Source of the DNA: Endomychus coccineus
Taxonomy: Eukaryota > Arthropoda > Insecta > Coleoptera > Endomychidae
Assembly: GCA_958510875.1 (NCBI GenBank)
Contig: OY294070.1
Span: forward strand, 46,541,576 to 46,605,575
Length of the DNA: 64,000 bases
Direction of reading: 5' to 3'
Shown here: positions 41,501 to 52,353 of the stretch, piece after piece
Numbering within the stretch: position 1 is the first letter of the stretch
Layout: each line of letters opens with the position of its first letter
Translations under genes and position numbers: made by a program
The notes under the pieces: generated by a model
The model's database searches: none
The model's input: only the letters and a program-made list of their open reading frames with translations
Told to the model about the DNA's origin: nothing

Positions 41501-43393
41501 TCAGACGTTTTGTGCATCCCTATCTTCTGCCTCTTTTCTCGACATTATGTTTATTATAAATTCATATATTCTTTTCCAGACTTGTTCTTCCTCTGTCATT
41601 TTTGTGATCAGCTCATCTATTGTTGGTAGTGACCCAAGCTCCTTCACCATCCTTTGTCTTTCCTCCTCCCATCTGTCGCATTCTGAGGACGCATGCTCCG
41701 GGCTGTCTTGTGTATCGCAACTCGTACACAAGTCCGTTTGGGTCTTGCCAATCCTGAAGGTAAACGTCCCAAAAGAACCGTGTCCCGTAAGGAACTAGGT
41801 AAAGAAATAGCAGGTCGTCCTGTGCCTGCATGTTATCCACTGTTTTATATTGACAATCAACCGTTTCGTCCATGCGGCCTTCCCCGTGTTTTCTTCCCAT
41901 CTCTCCTGCCACTTTATATAGGTCCTTTCGCGGGCTATTCTTCTGTTCCCCTCTAATTTCCCTCCTACTTTGTACAAGAAGCATCTCTCGGCTATCATAA
42001 TATCTAAAGGTGGGAATCCCAAAACCACCTGTACTGCCTCCGCCGATATCATCCTGTACGCAGACGCCGCCCTTAATAGTCCCTTTCTCTGTATCGAGAT
42101 TTTTTCGCATTGTGCTTTAATTTTCGCTACCTCCCTCCATACCGGGGACGCATACATTACGATGCTGAGGATGACTCCACATAATAGCTTGCGCTTACCA
42201 TGGCTCGGTCCGCTAACATTCGACATTTTTTGTAGTTGGGCGCATTTCTTCGTGGCCTTTTCAATCATGTACTTTACGTGTGGTGCAAAGTTCAAGTTTT
42301 TACTCAGGATCACTCCGAGGTATTTTAGTTGTGGTTTTGCTTTGATTTTAATCCCCTCTACCGTTATTTCGAAAGGTTCCTTACATCTTGGCCCTCTGTT
42401 CACTGTCATCTCCGTTTTTTGGGGTGCGATCTCCAGTCCTTTGCCCTTCATCCATTCCACGGCAGCTTTCACTGTTCTCTCTGCCCTTCTCCTCACCTCA
42501 GCCTCATTCTCTCCCTCGACCACAAAAAAGAGGTCGTCTGCGTATGCCTCTGCCATCACCTCCGGGTCGTACGGCACTCTTACGATGCACCATCTCGACT
42601 TTCCCCTCTCCACTCTTTCCTTCACCTCCATGATGGCCGATACTGTCGATCTTTTCTTTCGGAAGCCGTGTTGACCGTGGGATATGAGTTTTTTTTCCTC
42701 CAATTCCAACTCTAATCTGTTGATTATCAGTCTCTCGTATAGTTTGCTCATGGTGCTGCGGAGACAAATTGGCCTGTAGCTCGTAGAAAGGTTTGGGTCT
42801 TTACCTTCTTTTGGGAGTAGCACCACCCTTGCTATTTTCCAGGTGTCCGGGAACTCCTGTTTTTTTAATAGGTCGTTGAATTTGGCTAGTAGTTCATTTG
42901 GGATGATCTTACACGCCAGCTTCAATGCCTCGATCGAGAGATCATCGGGATCTGGGGCCTTTCCATTTTTTATTCCTTTGACTGCTTCTTCAAGTTCCTC
43001 GACAGTAAAGGGCTCGGTAGTTGTGATATCGATTCGTGTTCTTATGGGCTTTTTGGTCGTATTTGGGAACAAATCTCGCAATATTGTTTTTCTCTTTGCG
43101 GCTGGTATCTTATGCAACGTTTTCCCCCTCATAAAATGCCCAGTTATGATGCGATATCTCTCTCCCCAGATATCGTCCTCGAGACCTGCTAGGATGTTTT
43201 TTAAGTTTTCTTTTTTTGAAGTCCATATCATCTTCTTTAGCAGTTTGCCCTGTTCTTTCATTGTTTGCAGCCGTTCCAGCCGCTCTTCTTCAGATCCGCT
43301 GCACCGAGTATATTGTCTCCTCAATTTGATATACTCGCTCCGGTTTGTCTCTAGCTCCGCGTTCCACCAGTACGGTTTCTGTTTAGCTCCCAC
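41501..43393 (-). pseudogene. T11 ORF2, linker and reverse transcriptase with palm deletion
   Basis: The frame 43393-41795 (532 codons) holds PYWWNAELETNRSEY, APDPDDLSIEALKLA, YRPICLRSTMSKLYERL, SHGQHGFRKKRSTVSA, then passes from SRWCIVRV straight to DPEVMAEAYADDLFFVVEG. The segment with LDVQNAF and VPQGSVLGPTLW is deleted in frame. The thumb (VILSIVMYASPVWREVA) and RHRTTCYFFT follow, then a frameshift to CVYLQ... and CTSCDTQDSPEHASSEC (41731-41501). The long frame is open, but the polymerase cannot work without its palm. Confidence 0.85.
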
Positions 43394-43399
43394 CCTTTC

Positions 43400-44050
43400 C
43401 TATGTCGCCAATTTCTTGAACGCTTTTATGATGCTTTCGTACACCTCTTCGCCTTCTTCCTCTTCTATCTCTCTTAGAAGTTGCACGTGTTTTTCCACAT
43501 TCAGATGTAGCTTCTTCGGCTCGGTTCTTTCTATTTTCCCCTCGGTTTTTAACTCATACCTTATGTGGCAGTGGTGTGTGAATGGGTTTACATAGTCCAC
43601 TTGCCAGTTTTTGATATACCTTGCCATTTGTATTGGGCAGAGCGTCACATCAATATGGCTTCTTGAATTATTTCTTTCGAACGTGTGGCCACCGTTGTTT
43701 CTTGCCATCCACGTCAAACTTGTTTGGGTAAAGTGAGGCCGCCTCGAGGATTTCATCTATTTTTCGTTTGAAATCGTCCAATGCGATATTTGGGGATATG
43801 TAAGTCGCATATATATGAATGCCATACAGCCTAACGTGGACGTATCCATTTTTTTATTTATCTCATCTATTTCTAAGTTTTTATTGAGTATTACTATTGA
43901 TATGTCCCCTTTGTTGTCCGTTGGCCATCCCTTATTAAAGCTAATTTTTTTGTTTGGTTCGGAAACTATCATTAGATTCATTTTTTCCCCTGTTAGTTTC
44001 CTCATAAGCTATATCGTGAGCCTCTTTGGCTCTTCCCAGGTTTAACTGGA
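43400..44050 (-). pseudogene. T11 ORF2, endonuclease with internal deletion
   Basis: It starts near 44050 (LRILQLNLGRAKEAHDIAYE), with VSEPNKK near 43945 in a shifted frame and YATYISPNIALDDFKRKID near 43800. The GDFNAKS segment is missing: at about 43740 the reading jumps to NNGGHTFERNNSRSHIDVT. The terminal strand is NPFTHHCHIRYEL, again without SDH (THH). A decayed copy of the YADD lineage endonuclease. Confidence 0.75.
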
Positions 44051-44370
44051 GTATTCTCAGCATTTTATTTGATAAAACTCCATCTTGATTTCTAACGCAC
44101 ACATATATTTGAATAACAGAAAGTTTTGGTGTATATTGCCTCTAAAATTTTGACACTTCGCGAACGTTTTGTACTTTCTAGGGTGTAAGGAGCCCGTTGA
44201 TGTTGAATCACATCTAAGATCAGTCTCATATTGCCTATATTTCAATGTTTTATCACAGTCCGTTTCATGTCTATCACAGTCATATTCCTGAGTCGTGGCT
44301 AAGTCTGAACTCTGACTCTCCGTCTCAGACATATTTTCAGCATCCGGCATTTCATACTTTCTGTAAGCGA
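44051..44370 (-). promoter_or_regulatory. ORF1-ORF2 spacer of T11
   Basis: AT-rich sequence of about 300 bp with two TATCACAGTC copies on + (44251 and 44272), the TGTGATA motif on the sense strand as in T5. Confidence 0.4.
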
Positions 44371-45440
44371 AGATTATTTGCACTGACTCCTCCTCTTTTG
44401 GCTCTCCCGAGGGCTCTTCTGTACTGGGGCATTTGCTTGTTACGGCCCTATGGCCCGCCGTGTTGCAGATCGGGCATTACTCCTCTTTTGAGCATTCCTT
44501 GCTCTTATTGCCCTCCTTTCCGCATATATGGCACATATTTGTCTCATCTGTGCCGTTACATTTATTCGCCGTATGACAGACCTCCCAGTTTTAATAACAC
44601 TTTTCCAGTTCGATTCTTTGTTCCACTAAACATTTTGTCAGCCCTATTTGGAGTGGTTCTTTTAGCAGTTCTCTTGCTATAGCTTCACTTGTCGTTACCG
44701 TGACGGCTTGGGTATTGTTCCTATCAGGTCTGATGCTGCTTACTCTTATAAAGTGGGATCCTTGTCCACCGATTCTTTCATGTATCGCAGCATGCACTTC
44801 CTTTTCAGTCGTTAGTTCATCCCATGTCCCTTACATGGAGTATAGTTTGTTTTTGATTTTTGGCCCAGCGACATGTTGCTTCTATTCTATCGGGGGCTGT
44901 GTTAAGAGCTTCTTTGAGACTTTTAATTTTTTCTTCGTCCTTTTCTAGGGTTATAACCATCTTTCCGTCCCTAGTACTCCTGATCGTCCTAATAACTTGT
45001 TTTGCCGGGTTGTTTTCGAGTTGTTTCTCAACCGATTTGAGTGTTTCTGTGTATCCCGTATTTGCTGTTTCCACAACTATTGCGTATGTCTTTTTTCCTT
45101 GCCTCTTTTTTCGTCTTTATTCATGTTTTCACTGTCTTCTTCGTTGAAAATAATTATTCTTGTGAGTGAGCTTAAAAAGATTACTTCCTGCATTTTTCTC
45201 TGCCTTCTGTTTTCGTCATTATTGTTGTTATATATGATTTTCGCAACCCTGTCTTTTTTTCTTCTTTCTTTGTGGATCTATTTACTGAGACCGTAATCAC
45301 GGCAAAGTTATCTCTAATTTCTGTCAGGATAGGGAATTTTCCTTTGAAGGCCGCCTGTGTTTTGCGATTCATGTCGGGGTCATCCTCTTCCACCATGACG
45401 ACTCTGGTATACTGAGACTCCCAGGGTCTGCCTCGTGCAG
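44370..45440 (-). pseudogene. T11 ORF1, C-terminal two thirds
   Basis: Knuckles lie at about 44610-44420, decayed: CYKNWEVCHTANKC, CHICGKEGNKSKEC, CPICNTAGHRAVTSKC, with one stop after the second. 44797-44591 reads AIHERIGGQGSHFIRVSSIR, 45074-44817 reads TIRSTRDGKMVITLEKDEEK, and 45396-45181 reads a central segment. The order matches T7 and T14 ORF1. The element ends at about 45440 in telomeric repeat, so the N-terminus is absent. Confidence 0.75.
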
Positions 45441-45618
45441 CCTAACCTAAACAACCTAACCTAACCAACCTAACCTAACCAACCTAACCAACCTAACCTA
45501 ATCAACCTAACCTAACCAACCTAACCAACCTAACCAAACCAACCTAAAATAACCAACCTAACCAACCTAACCAACCTAACCAACCTAACCAACCTAACAT
45601 AACTTAACCAACCTAAGC
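45441..45618. repeat. Telomeric repeat array, 178 bp
   Basis: CCTAACCTAACCAA and CCTAACCAA units with few changes. 9-bp units dominate near the right end. Confidence 0.9.
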
Positions 45619-45770
45619 TTTTTTTTGGGGGGGGGGAGGGGAGATGCCTGTGCGCACACCCAGAACAGGGTAGTGTGGGGCTCGCACCCACTAAAACCCC
45701 TCCCCTTTTCCCGCAAGGGGGACGGAATCGCCTTGCGGCATTACTTCATTCCGCTTGCTCCGTTCGCAGG

Positions 45771-47430
45771 TTACGTCTGTTGTCTTTCTCTTTCTTCCCG
45801 TTCTTTGGTCATCATGATTTCTGTTATTGCATTTCCGATGGTGTTCCATTTGTGTTCACTTTCTAGCATCAGCTGTATTATGTTGTCAACCGTTATATCT
45901 TCCCTAACATCATCTCTCATTTTGTCGCGTATCTCGGACCATTTCGTGCATTTAAGGATCGTGTGTTCAGGGGTATCTACCTCGCCGCAATATGCGCATG
46001 TATCTTCCGGGCACAGTTTCATCCTATGCAGGTATGTCCCAAAACAGCCGTGGCCTGTCAGGAATTGTGTGAGAAAATAACCTATTTCTCCGTGCTCGCG
46101 TTCTATCCATCTTATAACTGAGGGGATCAATTTCTTGGTCCATCTTGCCAGATTGTCCTGCTGATTCCACTCTCCTTCTCATGTGGTCATTGACTTTTCT
46201 TTGGCGCCTCGTAATTGTTGTACATCGTTAGAGTATATGCGGTCCCTAATTTGCAGGTGGATTGGTATTACGCCGGAAACCACTTGTATCGCGGTCATTG
46301 AAACGGTGCGATAGGCGCTCGCTATGCGTATAGCAACCCTTCGTTGCACCCTTTCGAGTCTCCGCCTATTCCTCGCAACTTGTATGTACTTGTTCCAGAT
46401 AGGTGCCCCGTAGAGTATGATAGAATTCACAACTGAGCTGAGCACTCTCCTGCGTGGTACTTTTGGTCCTCGAATGTTCGGCATCAGCCATGCCAGGTTA
46501 TCTGTGTTCTTTTCCGCTCTTCTGGCCACGTTCAGGATGTGTGGAGACATATTCTTGTTTCTGCTGATATATATGCCAAGGTACTTAATGGTGTGTTTGC
46601 TGACAATTTCTTGTTCTGCTATTTTCATCATCACTGAGGGTGTTCCTCCCTGCAAGGATCACGATTTCCGTTTTGTGAATGGCCATCCATATTCTTTTGT
46701 TTGTCAGCCATCTCCCTACTCTTGCTACAGCGGTTCCGGTGATGTCTTCTATCTCTTCTCTTGAATTTCCCATGGCTATCATGGCAAGGTCGTCTGCAAA
46801 TCCAACTAGGCTTATCCCGTCTGGGATAGAGTCGGGCCTAGTACGGAGCCCTGCGGGACGCCACACGTCATCTTGATTGCCTCCTTCTCGCCTATAAGGA
46901 CCACTCTATCTTCCAAGTAGCTCCCAATGAGATTTCTCATGTAGGGCGTGACATTTTTAGTTGTCAGGTCCTCCATTATACCCCTCCATGGGGCTGTGTT
47001 GAACGCGTTTTCGACGCCAATTGTCACTAGTTTCGCATATTTTGGTCCAGTGGGGGTTCTAGTTTCTTGGACTAATTCTTCAACCTTCTTTAGCGCATCT
47101 ACTGTGGATCTCCCTTTTCTGAATCCGAATTGCAGGTCAGATAGTCCGCCGTGCTCCTCTATTTCTTCCTGTGATCTTCTATTTATAACTTGCTCGAAGA
47201 GTTTCCCGATTGAGTTGAGTATGCACAGTTGTCTGTAACTTGGTTCAGTATCTCCCGTTTTCTTCTTCTCTATTAGAGTTAGCTTCCCGGTTTTCCACTC
47301 TGTTGGGAAGGTGCCCGATTCAATGAGGTCGTTGAAGAATTTGACGAAGAGCTCTGGGCAGTACTGTGCTGCTATTTTGATTAGGTCTGAGGGCACTCCA
47401 TCTGGACCTGCAGCTTCCTTCGGTTTCATT
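45771..47430 (-). pseudogene. T12 ORF2, reverse transcriptase and C-terminus (FADD type)
   Basis: 47429-46812: AAGPDGVPSDLIKIAAQYC, YRQLCILNSIGKLFEQV, LQFGFRKGRSTVDAL, VENAFNTAPW, CGVPQGSVLGPTL. A deletion after GPTL removes the WN...Y segment. 46866-46585 resumes with SLVGFADDLAMIAMG. 46655-46179 gives YLGIYISRNKNMSPHI and SIILYGAPIWNKYI. 46130-45771 gives TQFLTGHGCFGTYL and CAYCGEVDTPEHTILKC. FADD replaces YADD. Several frames are needed, so it is a pseudogene. Confidence 0.8.
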
Positions 47431-48654
47431 TTTCCCCACTGCTTTTATTTCCTCGATCGTGCTTGGAGGTGTCGTATCATCGTTGACGTTTACCTGCAGC
47501 CATTTTTCGATTTTGTTCTCTGGGAACAGTTTGTTAGCTATTCTCAGTTGTTCCGTGTCGGTCATGGCCAGTGGTGGGAACAGCCTGAGTTTGCTAGATA
47601 CAATTTTGTAACCTACTCCCCAGGGATCTTCGTCGATATCCTCGCAAAGCTTGAGCCACTGCTTTTTTTTTGTGCTATTTATTGCCTTGTTTAGCAGCGT
47701 TCTACAGTTCTTATACTGGTTCAGTGCATCTAGTTTCTGTATCTCAGTTTTGTTGAGCTTGCTTCGCATCCTTGTTGATGCTCTTTTAGCTGTGAGGCAT
47801 TCTGTGCGTAGGTTGGCGATCTGGTCATTCCACCAATAGGTCGCTTTCCGTCTAGGATTTGAGCTTTTTTTACGTAGGGTGTCGTCGCAGACCATCGCTA
47901 TAAGCCTGGTGAGTTCCTCTGAGGTTGTGTTCTCCGTCATTTTCTTGGCTTCTCGTTCCAACTTTGTTATCAGGGGCTCCACCTGTGTCTTGTTGAAGAT
48001 CCATCCCTTGCCGACATGGTGTTTATGGGGGTGTACCGTGGCTGGGTCGGAGATTTCTATGTGAACGTTTTTGTGGTCACTCAGGTTCTCTTCAGATCCC
48101 ACTTCCCATTTCCTAATATTTGCTACCAAGCATGTTGAACATAGGGTCACGTCAATATGTGCGAGGCTTCCATTTCTTTCGAACGTAGGCGTGCCGTTGT
48201 TCAGGATGCTCAGTTCGTGTTCTTCGGCCCATTCGGCTAGCATGTGGCCCTTCGAGTTCTTGATTGGTGAGCCCCAAGCGTTTGCTTTCGCATTGAAGTC
48301 TCCTCCGATGACGTATTTCTTGCACTTTCGTTTTCTGATGCTTTGTCCGAGTTCCGCTAGGTATACTTCAAAGCGTGCGTCGTCGATGTTTGGGGATATA
48401 TAGCAAGAATAGTATGCAGTTTCTTTGGTTGTGATCCATACGGAACCGTCTCCGTGTCCACTTTGGGTGAACCCGGTTGTTAGGTAGATTGCGGTGTCGA
48501 TGTTTTTGTCTGTGATCCATCTTGTACTGTTCTGGGTCATGTATCTGTTGGGTTCAGAGACAAGGCCAACGCCTATTTCTTCCGTGTTGCACTTGTATTC
48601 AAACAGGTCTAGTGCGTTTTTCCCCCTGTTAAGGTTCACTTGGAGGATTCTCAT
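47320..48654 (-). pseudogene. T12 ORF2, endonuclease and linker
   Basis: Starting at the ATG at 48654 (MRILQVNLNRGKNALDLFE), one frame stays open to 47320. Endonuclease landmarks: SEPNRYM, YYSCYISPNIDDARF, GGDFNAKANAWGSP, NNGTPTFERNGSLAHIDVT and ENLSDHKNVHIEI, with SDH intact. The linker has TYWWNDQIANLRTECL and DPWGVGYKIV. This is the best preserved canonical endonuclease in the window. The downstream reverse transcriptase is in a different frame. Confidence 0.85.
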
Positions 48655-50855
48655 GATCTGCTTCCGTGGGCAGTGTCCGTCTCCCTCATTCTCAAGATCA
48701 TATTCTTGTATATTGAGCACTTTGTGGATTCTGCTTTGTGGCCTTTCTCCTTGCACAGATAGCAGGTTCTCTCGTTAGTGCATTCCCTTATTTTATGCCC
48801 TGTTTCACCGCAGTTGTGGCAGATTTCGCCGCTCTTTTCTTTACAGTCTTTCGCTGCGTGGCCTACCCTTCTACATCTGAGGCATCTCCCTGGTGAGATG
48901 ATACTTTCACTCTCCATATGTGCCATCCTTTCCCAATCTTGCCTTTTGCAACAAGCTGGTAGGCGTCTTGTGTACGGATAGTAGCGAAGGCATGCTTGGC
49001 TCCATTTTTGTTTACTTAATCAGGCAGCCTGACGTTGATGTCTGCCTGGGATAATTTCGGGTCGTTAATTTCCTCATATATGGCGTTGGTTATATCCGCC
49101 TCCGTGATTGTTTCATCAATATCAAGTATCAGTACCGTTTTAGCGCTACGCCTTGCTTGTACTTCAGCCTTGTTTTCCATGGTTGCGGTTAGCTGCTCTT
49201 GGAAGGCTCTTTTGGATTCCTCGTTTGCACTTCTATATCTCAGTTGTATGTTTCCTTCTGGCGTCTTCGTCATTCAGTCGATGATGATCTTTTCTGCGCT
49301 TACCTCGGTCTTCATCTGTTTGATGATGTCAGCATAGGAGCTACCTTGGGCTGGTTTTATAGTGATGTTTTCCGCGTTCTTGTTTCTACACCTAGAGGTG
49401 GTCTTCCATTCTGTTTTGTTTTTTACTGTATCAGCCTGGTCAGCGTGGTCTTTCTTTCTGCGGTTGTTCTCAATGACATGCATGGTGGTTTGGATATCAG
49501 AGCTCTTTGTCACGTACTCGATAATTTTTCTGAGGGACCTCGTGTCTAATTCGTCGGTGGGCATGAGGTTCAGTCTATCCCTCCCCTCGTGCTCTGCTAT
49601 TTTCTTTAGTTCACCGAAGGCGGCTCGCATCTTTTCTTTCCTGGTAGATAGATCATTTCCAACTCCAATGCCCACCAGAAACGTATAGTGTTTTGACCCT
49701 GTGGTCTCCTCGTCTTCTCCACAGTTTGTCGTGGTGTTGCTCATCACATAAGCGACTTTCCCTGGGTGCGGCCTCTTCTTGGCAAGAATATCCTTCGCGT
49801 GTGTCATTATATCCCCCTGGTAACCGTTGTCTGTGCCATCCTTGGGTTCTCGTTCGAGGTTGATAATGTAGACTAGGCCGTTTCTTGAGGAGGTAGTCTG
49901 CTCATTTCCCTTGGTTATCAATGTGTTTAGGAAGGTCTCTTCTGGCCAGTTCAACATGAGGAGTTCTTCGATTTCTCTTGGTTCTAGTGCTTCATCCATT
50001 TTTTTCCTAATTTCTGTTGCCCTTTCGTGATTTCCTGTGGTCTGTGTTGCTCCCTCCTGGGTTTTCGGGGGTTCCCTCCCTGGTGCTGAGAGGCGCTCGA
50101 GCCATTCGGGCTCCGTTTGGCAGGATGCTCCCTTCGTGGTTTAGGCTATAGGATTCCGCCTTGGGGTGTGGTGCTTCTCCTCATCGTCGATATGCGGGCG
50201 AGTCTTCTGGATATTTCCTTTATTTCAACTTTCGTGTTGTTATTGGCCTTCACTATTGAGTTTAGTTCTCGAGTCTCGCGTTGAACTTTGTCTAAGATTT
50301 CTGTCAGTTCCTTGGCCACGGTGTCTCTCCTTTTCGTTTGACCTCCAGCTGTACTCCCTGTTTTCTTTTTCTTCCTGTCTTCACCTGGGCTGGCTGTCTC
50401 CCTGTTTCTTTTCTTGGTCAGTTTCATGTCATCGTCTTCTGTTGAGCTAATAGACCATCTTCTAGGCTCGGTGGTTTGGCTAGTCTCTTGGAGTGGGGAT
50501 AAGACCCTCGTGTCCATTTGTGCTATTGTTTGTTGGATTTGGTCCTTGGAGGTGTCAACAGTTTTTGGTTGAGTGACTGATATATTTGGAGGTCTCATTT
50601 GGGAAGGAAGGAAGCCGGATCTCTCCCTGTATGGACGTGTCGTAGGTGGGTTGCGAGGTTCCCCGGTGAAGTCCTTCATTCTATTGGGGTTCTCCGCATC
50701 CTTCCCCGTCTTGGTTTGCTCGTTGTGCGTTTCCGTTTCCTTACGGTTTCATGGACGGGTTTGTTCCTAGAAGGTGTTCTACTTAGCGAGGACCTCCTGA
50801 GAGACGGGTCATGTGTATCTTCTCAGTTGTATTTTTCGTTGTGTTCGAATTCCAT
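48651..50855 (-). pseudogene. T12 ORF1 (gag-like)
   Basis: The C-terminal block 48926-48651 has knuckles CLRCRRVGHAAKDC, CHNCGETGHKIREC and CYLCKEKGHKAESTKC and stops at TGA 48653-48651, overlapping the ORF2 ATG. 49273-49016 and 49999-49274 are one frame separated by a single TGA at 49276-49274. The latter contains LMLNWPEETFLNTLI. 50679-50146 is the N-terminal part with a Lys/Arg-rich tract (KKRNRETASPGEDRKKKK). Frameshifts lie near 48930, 49016 and 50000-50146. Confidence 0.8.
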
Positions 50856-51346
50856 GTTATTCCCACGATCTGGGACGAAAAGAGGGTCGCCCTCTGGCAG
50901 TGCGCCCGTACCAGAAAGAAGGCTATATACTGCGAAGGTCGCCCAGTTTCCGCAGGTTTTTGCGACTTCGCTGTCGGTTATTTAATAAAGGTTTCATCCT
51001 CGCAGGCCGGTCGGTGAAGACAAGCCCCCCGCTTCCGGATCCCACAGCACACTCCTCTCAGACTCGCCTCTCTGCGGTTCGTGCTGTGGTCCAGATTCAC
51101 GGTGTTAGCGGGTGGTAGGCGATCACCCTCGGCTAAGGCCCTTGGGATGCCAACCCCAAAGTGCTTTACAACACTTGCCCTAGGTTGAGTCGTCCCTTGG
51201 TTTTTCACTGCTCGCCCTCGACCTGTCCGGCTTGGGAAGCCCTGCCAGGAATCCCTTGCGAGACTCCAGCCGGCATAGCTCTCAGGTTCATTGCAGTTAC
51301 TTAAGCCCCTCCACCAACGACAAGGTAACACGACTCCTAGGAGGGG
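50856..51346 (-). promoter_or_regulatory. 5' UTR of T12 (type A)
   Basis: It matches the T5 leader nearly throughout, including AAGGCTATATACTGCGAAGG, the central hairpin (shortened: GCGGGTGGTAGGCGATCACCC) and the outer end. It abuts AACCAACCTAACC at 51347. Confidence 0.7.
51247..51346 (-). ncRNA. HDV-like ribozyme candidate, T12 5' end
   Basis: P1 CCCCTCC/GGAGGGG (51346-51340 with 51312-51306) is perfect. P2 AGGAGTC with GATTCCT (51253-51247) keeps seven pairs, one as G-T. P3 ACC/GGT closes loop TTGTCGTT. P4 is GAGA/TCTC, with CGCAAG before P2. Differences from T5 fall in loops or convert to wobble pairs. Confidence 0.6.
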
Positions 51347-51369
51347 AACCAACCTAACCTAACCTAACC
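51347..51369. repeat. Short telomeric repeat between T12 and N1
   Basis: AACCAACCTAACCTAACC and one more unit. Target site of N1. Confidence 0.8.
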
Positions 51370-51603
51370 TTTTTTTTTTTTTTTTTTGAGAGGAAATGCT
51401 TGATGCACACCAGTAGCTTGTATCTATCACTACTGGTAGGGCAGGACTCACTCAAGTTCGTTAGAGCATACCTGCTAAAACCTCTCATATCTTCATCCAT
51501 ATCCCGGGACCGTTTATCACATTGCTTCAGGATATGGACTGCGTCTTTCTCTTTGTTTGTCGATTTTATATCGAACTGAGTTTCTTTCTTGGTGTTTATT
51601 AGT

Positions 51604-52091
51604 GATATTTACGTCGATTAAACGTAAATATCTACATTCGTTGTTTACGTTGATGTTCACGTTTTGTATATACCGTAAAATGGTTGATGCCCAATTTTAC
51701 GGTATTTTGTTTTAGTGATTTATCCTCTGTGGATAACTTCCTGTTTGGTTTTTTATCGGTGTTACGGTTTTCTGATGTTTCAGTACTCGAACACGTTATG
51801 GATCTTTCCTGTATGTGTACCCCAATATTTGCTATTTCCACAATATTAGGGTGTCTATGTATCAGTACTATATCGGTTCGTTGATATTTCCCGTACGTAT
51901 CGTTTTAACAATGTTGTTCTGGTTTCTGTGTTTCCAGTACTCCATCACGCTATGGATGTTTCCTGTGGTGTCTCGTTTTGTACCAAAATATTGTTTTTCC
52001 CAATATTGAGGTACCTGTGTTTCAGTACTGAATCAGTTTGTCGATTTTTCCTGTGTGTATCAGTAAGTTATCTATGATGGGATAACTTACT
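51604..52091. repeat. Hairpin cluster and CAGTACT repeats of N1
   Basis: Perfect stems: GATATTTACGT/ACGTAAATATC (51604-51614, 51622-51632), TACCGTAAAAT/ATTTTACGGTA (51671-51681, 51694-51704), TTATCC/GGATAA (51720-51725, 51731-51736) and AGTAAGTTATC/GATAACTTACT (52062-52072, 52081-52091). CAGTACT occurs at 51781, 51863, 51935 and 52023, each within a similar 40-bp context ending in TTTCCTGT or TTTCCCGT, so these are four degenerate repeats of 72-88 bp. Confidence 0.7.
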
Positions 52092-52199
52092 CATCCGGAA
52101 CATATGGTTCTCCGTATCAGCCGCAATCTATCAATCACCCTCTTGTCAGGAACATGTGACTGGGAGTCCCACATTATATCCGGGGTCTGGGTGCCTGTT

Positions 52200-52338
52200 G
52201 GTCCGCGGGAGCATGTCTACTCCTACCCTCGACCCTGCTGGCAACAGGGCCATGAGCATTTCCCTATCCGCCACCTGGGGACGCGCCTGGTTGCGGTTTT
52301 CAGGCTCCGCGCAAAAGAAGAGGCTCCTGCTTTCCAGG
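52200..52338 (-). ncRNA. Type-B 5'-terminal pseudoknot candidate of N1
   Basis: The sense 5' terminus CCTGG (52338-52334) pairs with CCAGG (52290-52286). GCGG/CCGC (52310-52307 with 52296-52293) lies two bases from that strand, as in T4. CAGG(A)GCC downstream of P1 can pair with GGCCCTG as a bulged P2. P1 differs from T4 (CTCAG/CTGAG) on both strands, so pairing is kept by compensatory change. Confidence 0.4.
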
Positions 52339-52353
52339 AACCTATTCTAATCT

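Larger units (their letters stand above)
41326..45440 (-). mobile_element. T11: 5'-truncated telomeric LINE
   Basis: A short tail (TTCTTTTTT, 41326-41334), 3' UTR to 41500, ORF2 41501-44050, spacer 44051-44370 and ORF1 44370-45440, ending inside ORF1 at telomeric repeat. Internal deletions lie in the reverse transcriptase and endonuclease. Confidence 0.8.
45619..51346 (-). mobile_element. T12: full-length FADD-lineage telomeric LINE (5.7 kb)
   Basis: A-tail 45619-45626 preceded on the sense strand by a C-run (G-run on +), 3' UTR to 45770, ORF2 45771-48654, ORF1 48651-50855 and a type-A 5' UTR to 51346. ORF1 and ORF2 overlap by ATGA with no spacer. Copies of CCTAA repeat flank both ends. Frameshifts and one small deletion in RT make it inactive. 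Confidence 0.85.
51370..52338 (-). mobile_element. N1: ORF-less non-autonomous telomeric element
   Basis: A-tail 51370-51387, then a 3' UTR (AGAGGAAATGCTTGATGCAC) shared with T8 and T13. There is no coding frame. The centre is rich in hairpins and in four CAGTACT-containing repeats, and the 5' end shared with T4 ends at CCAGG (52334-52338 on +). AACCTATTCTAATC, a decayed telomeric remnant, separates it from N2. It probably relies on proteins of a T8/T13-like element because of the shared 3' end. That is inference from known LINE biology. Confidence 0.75.
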
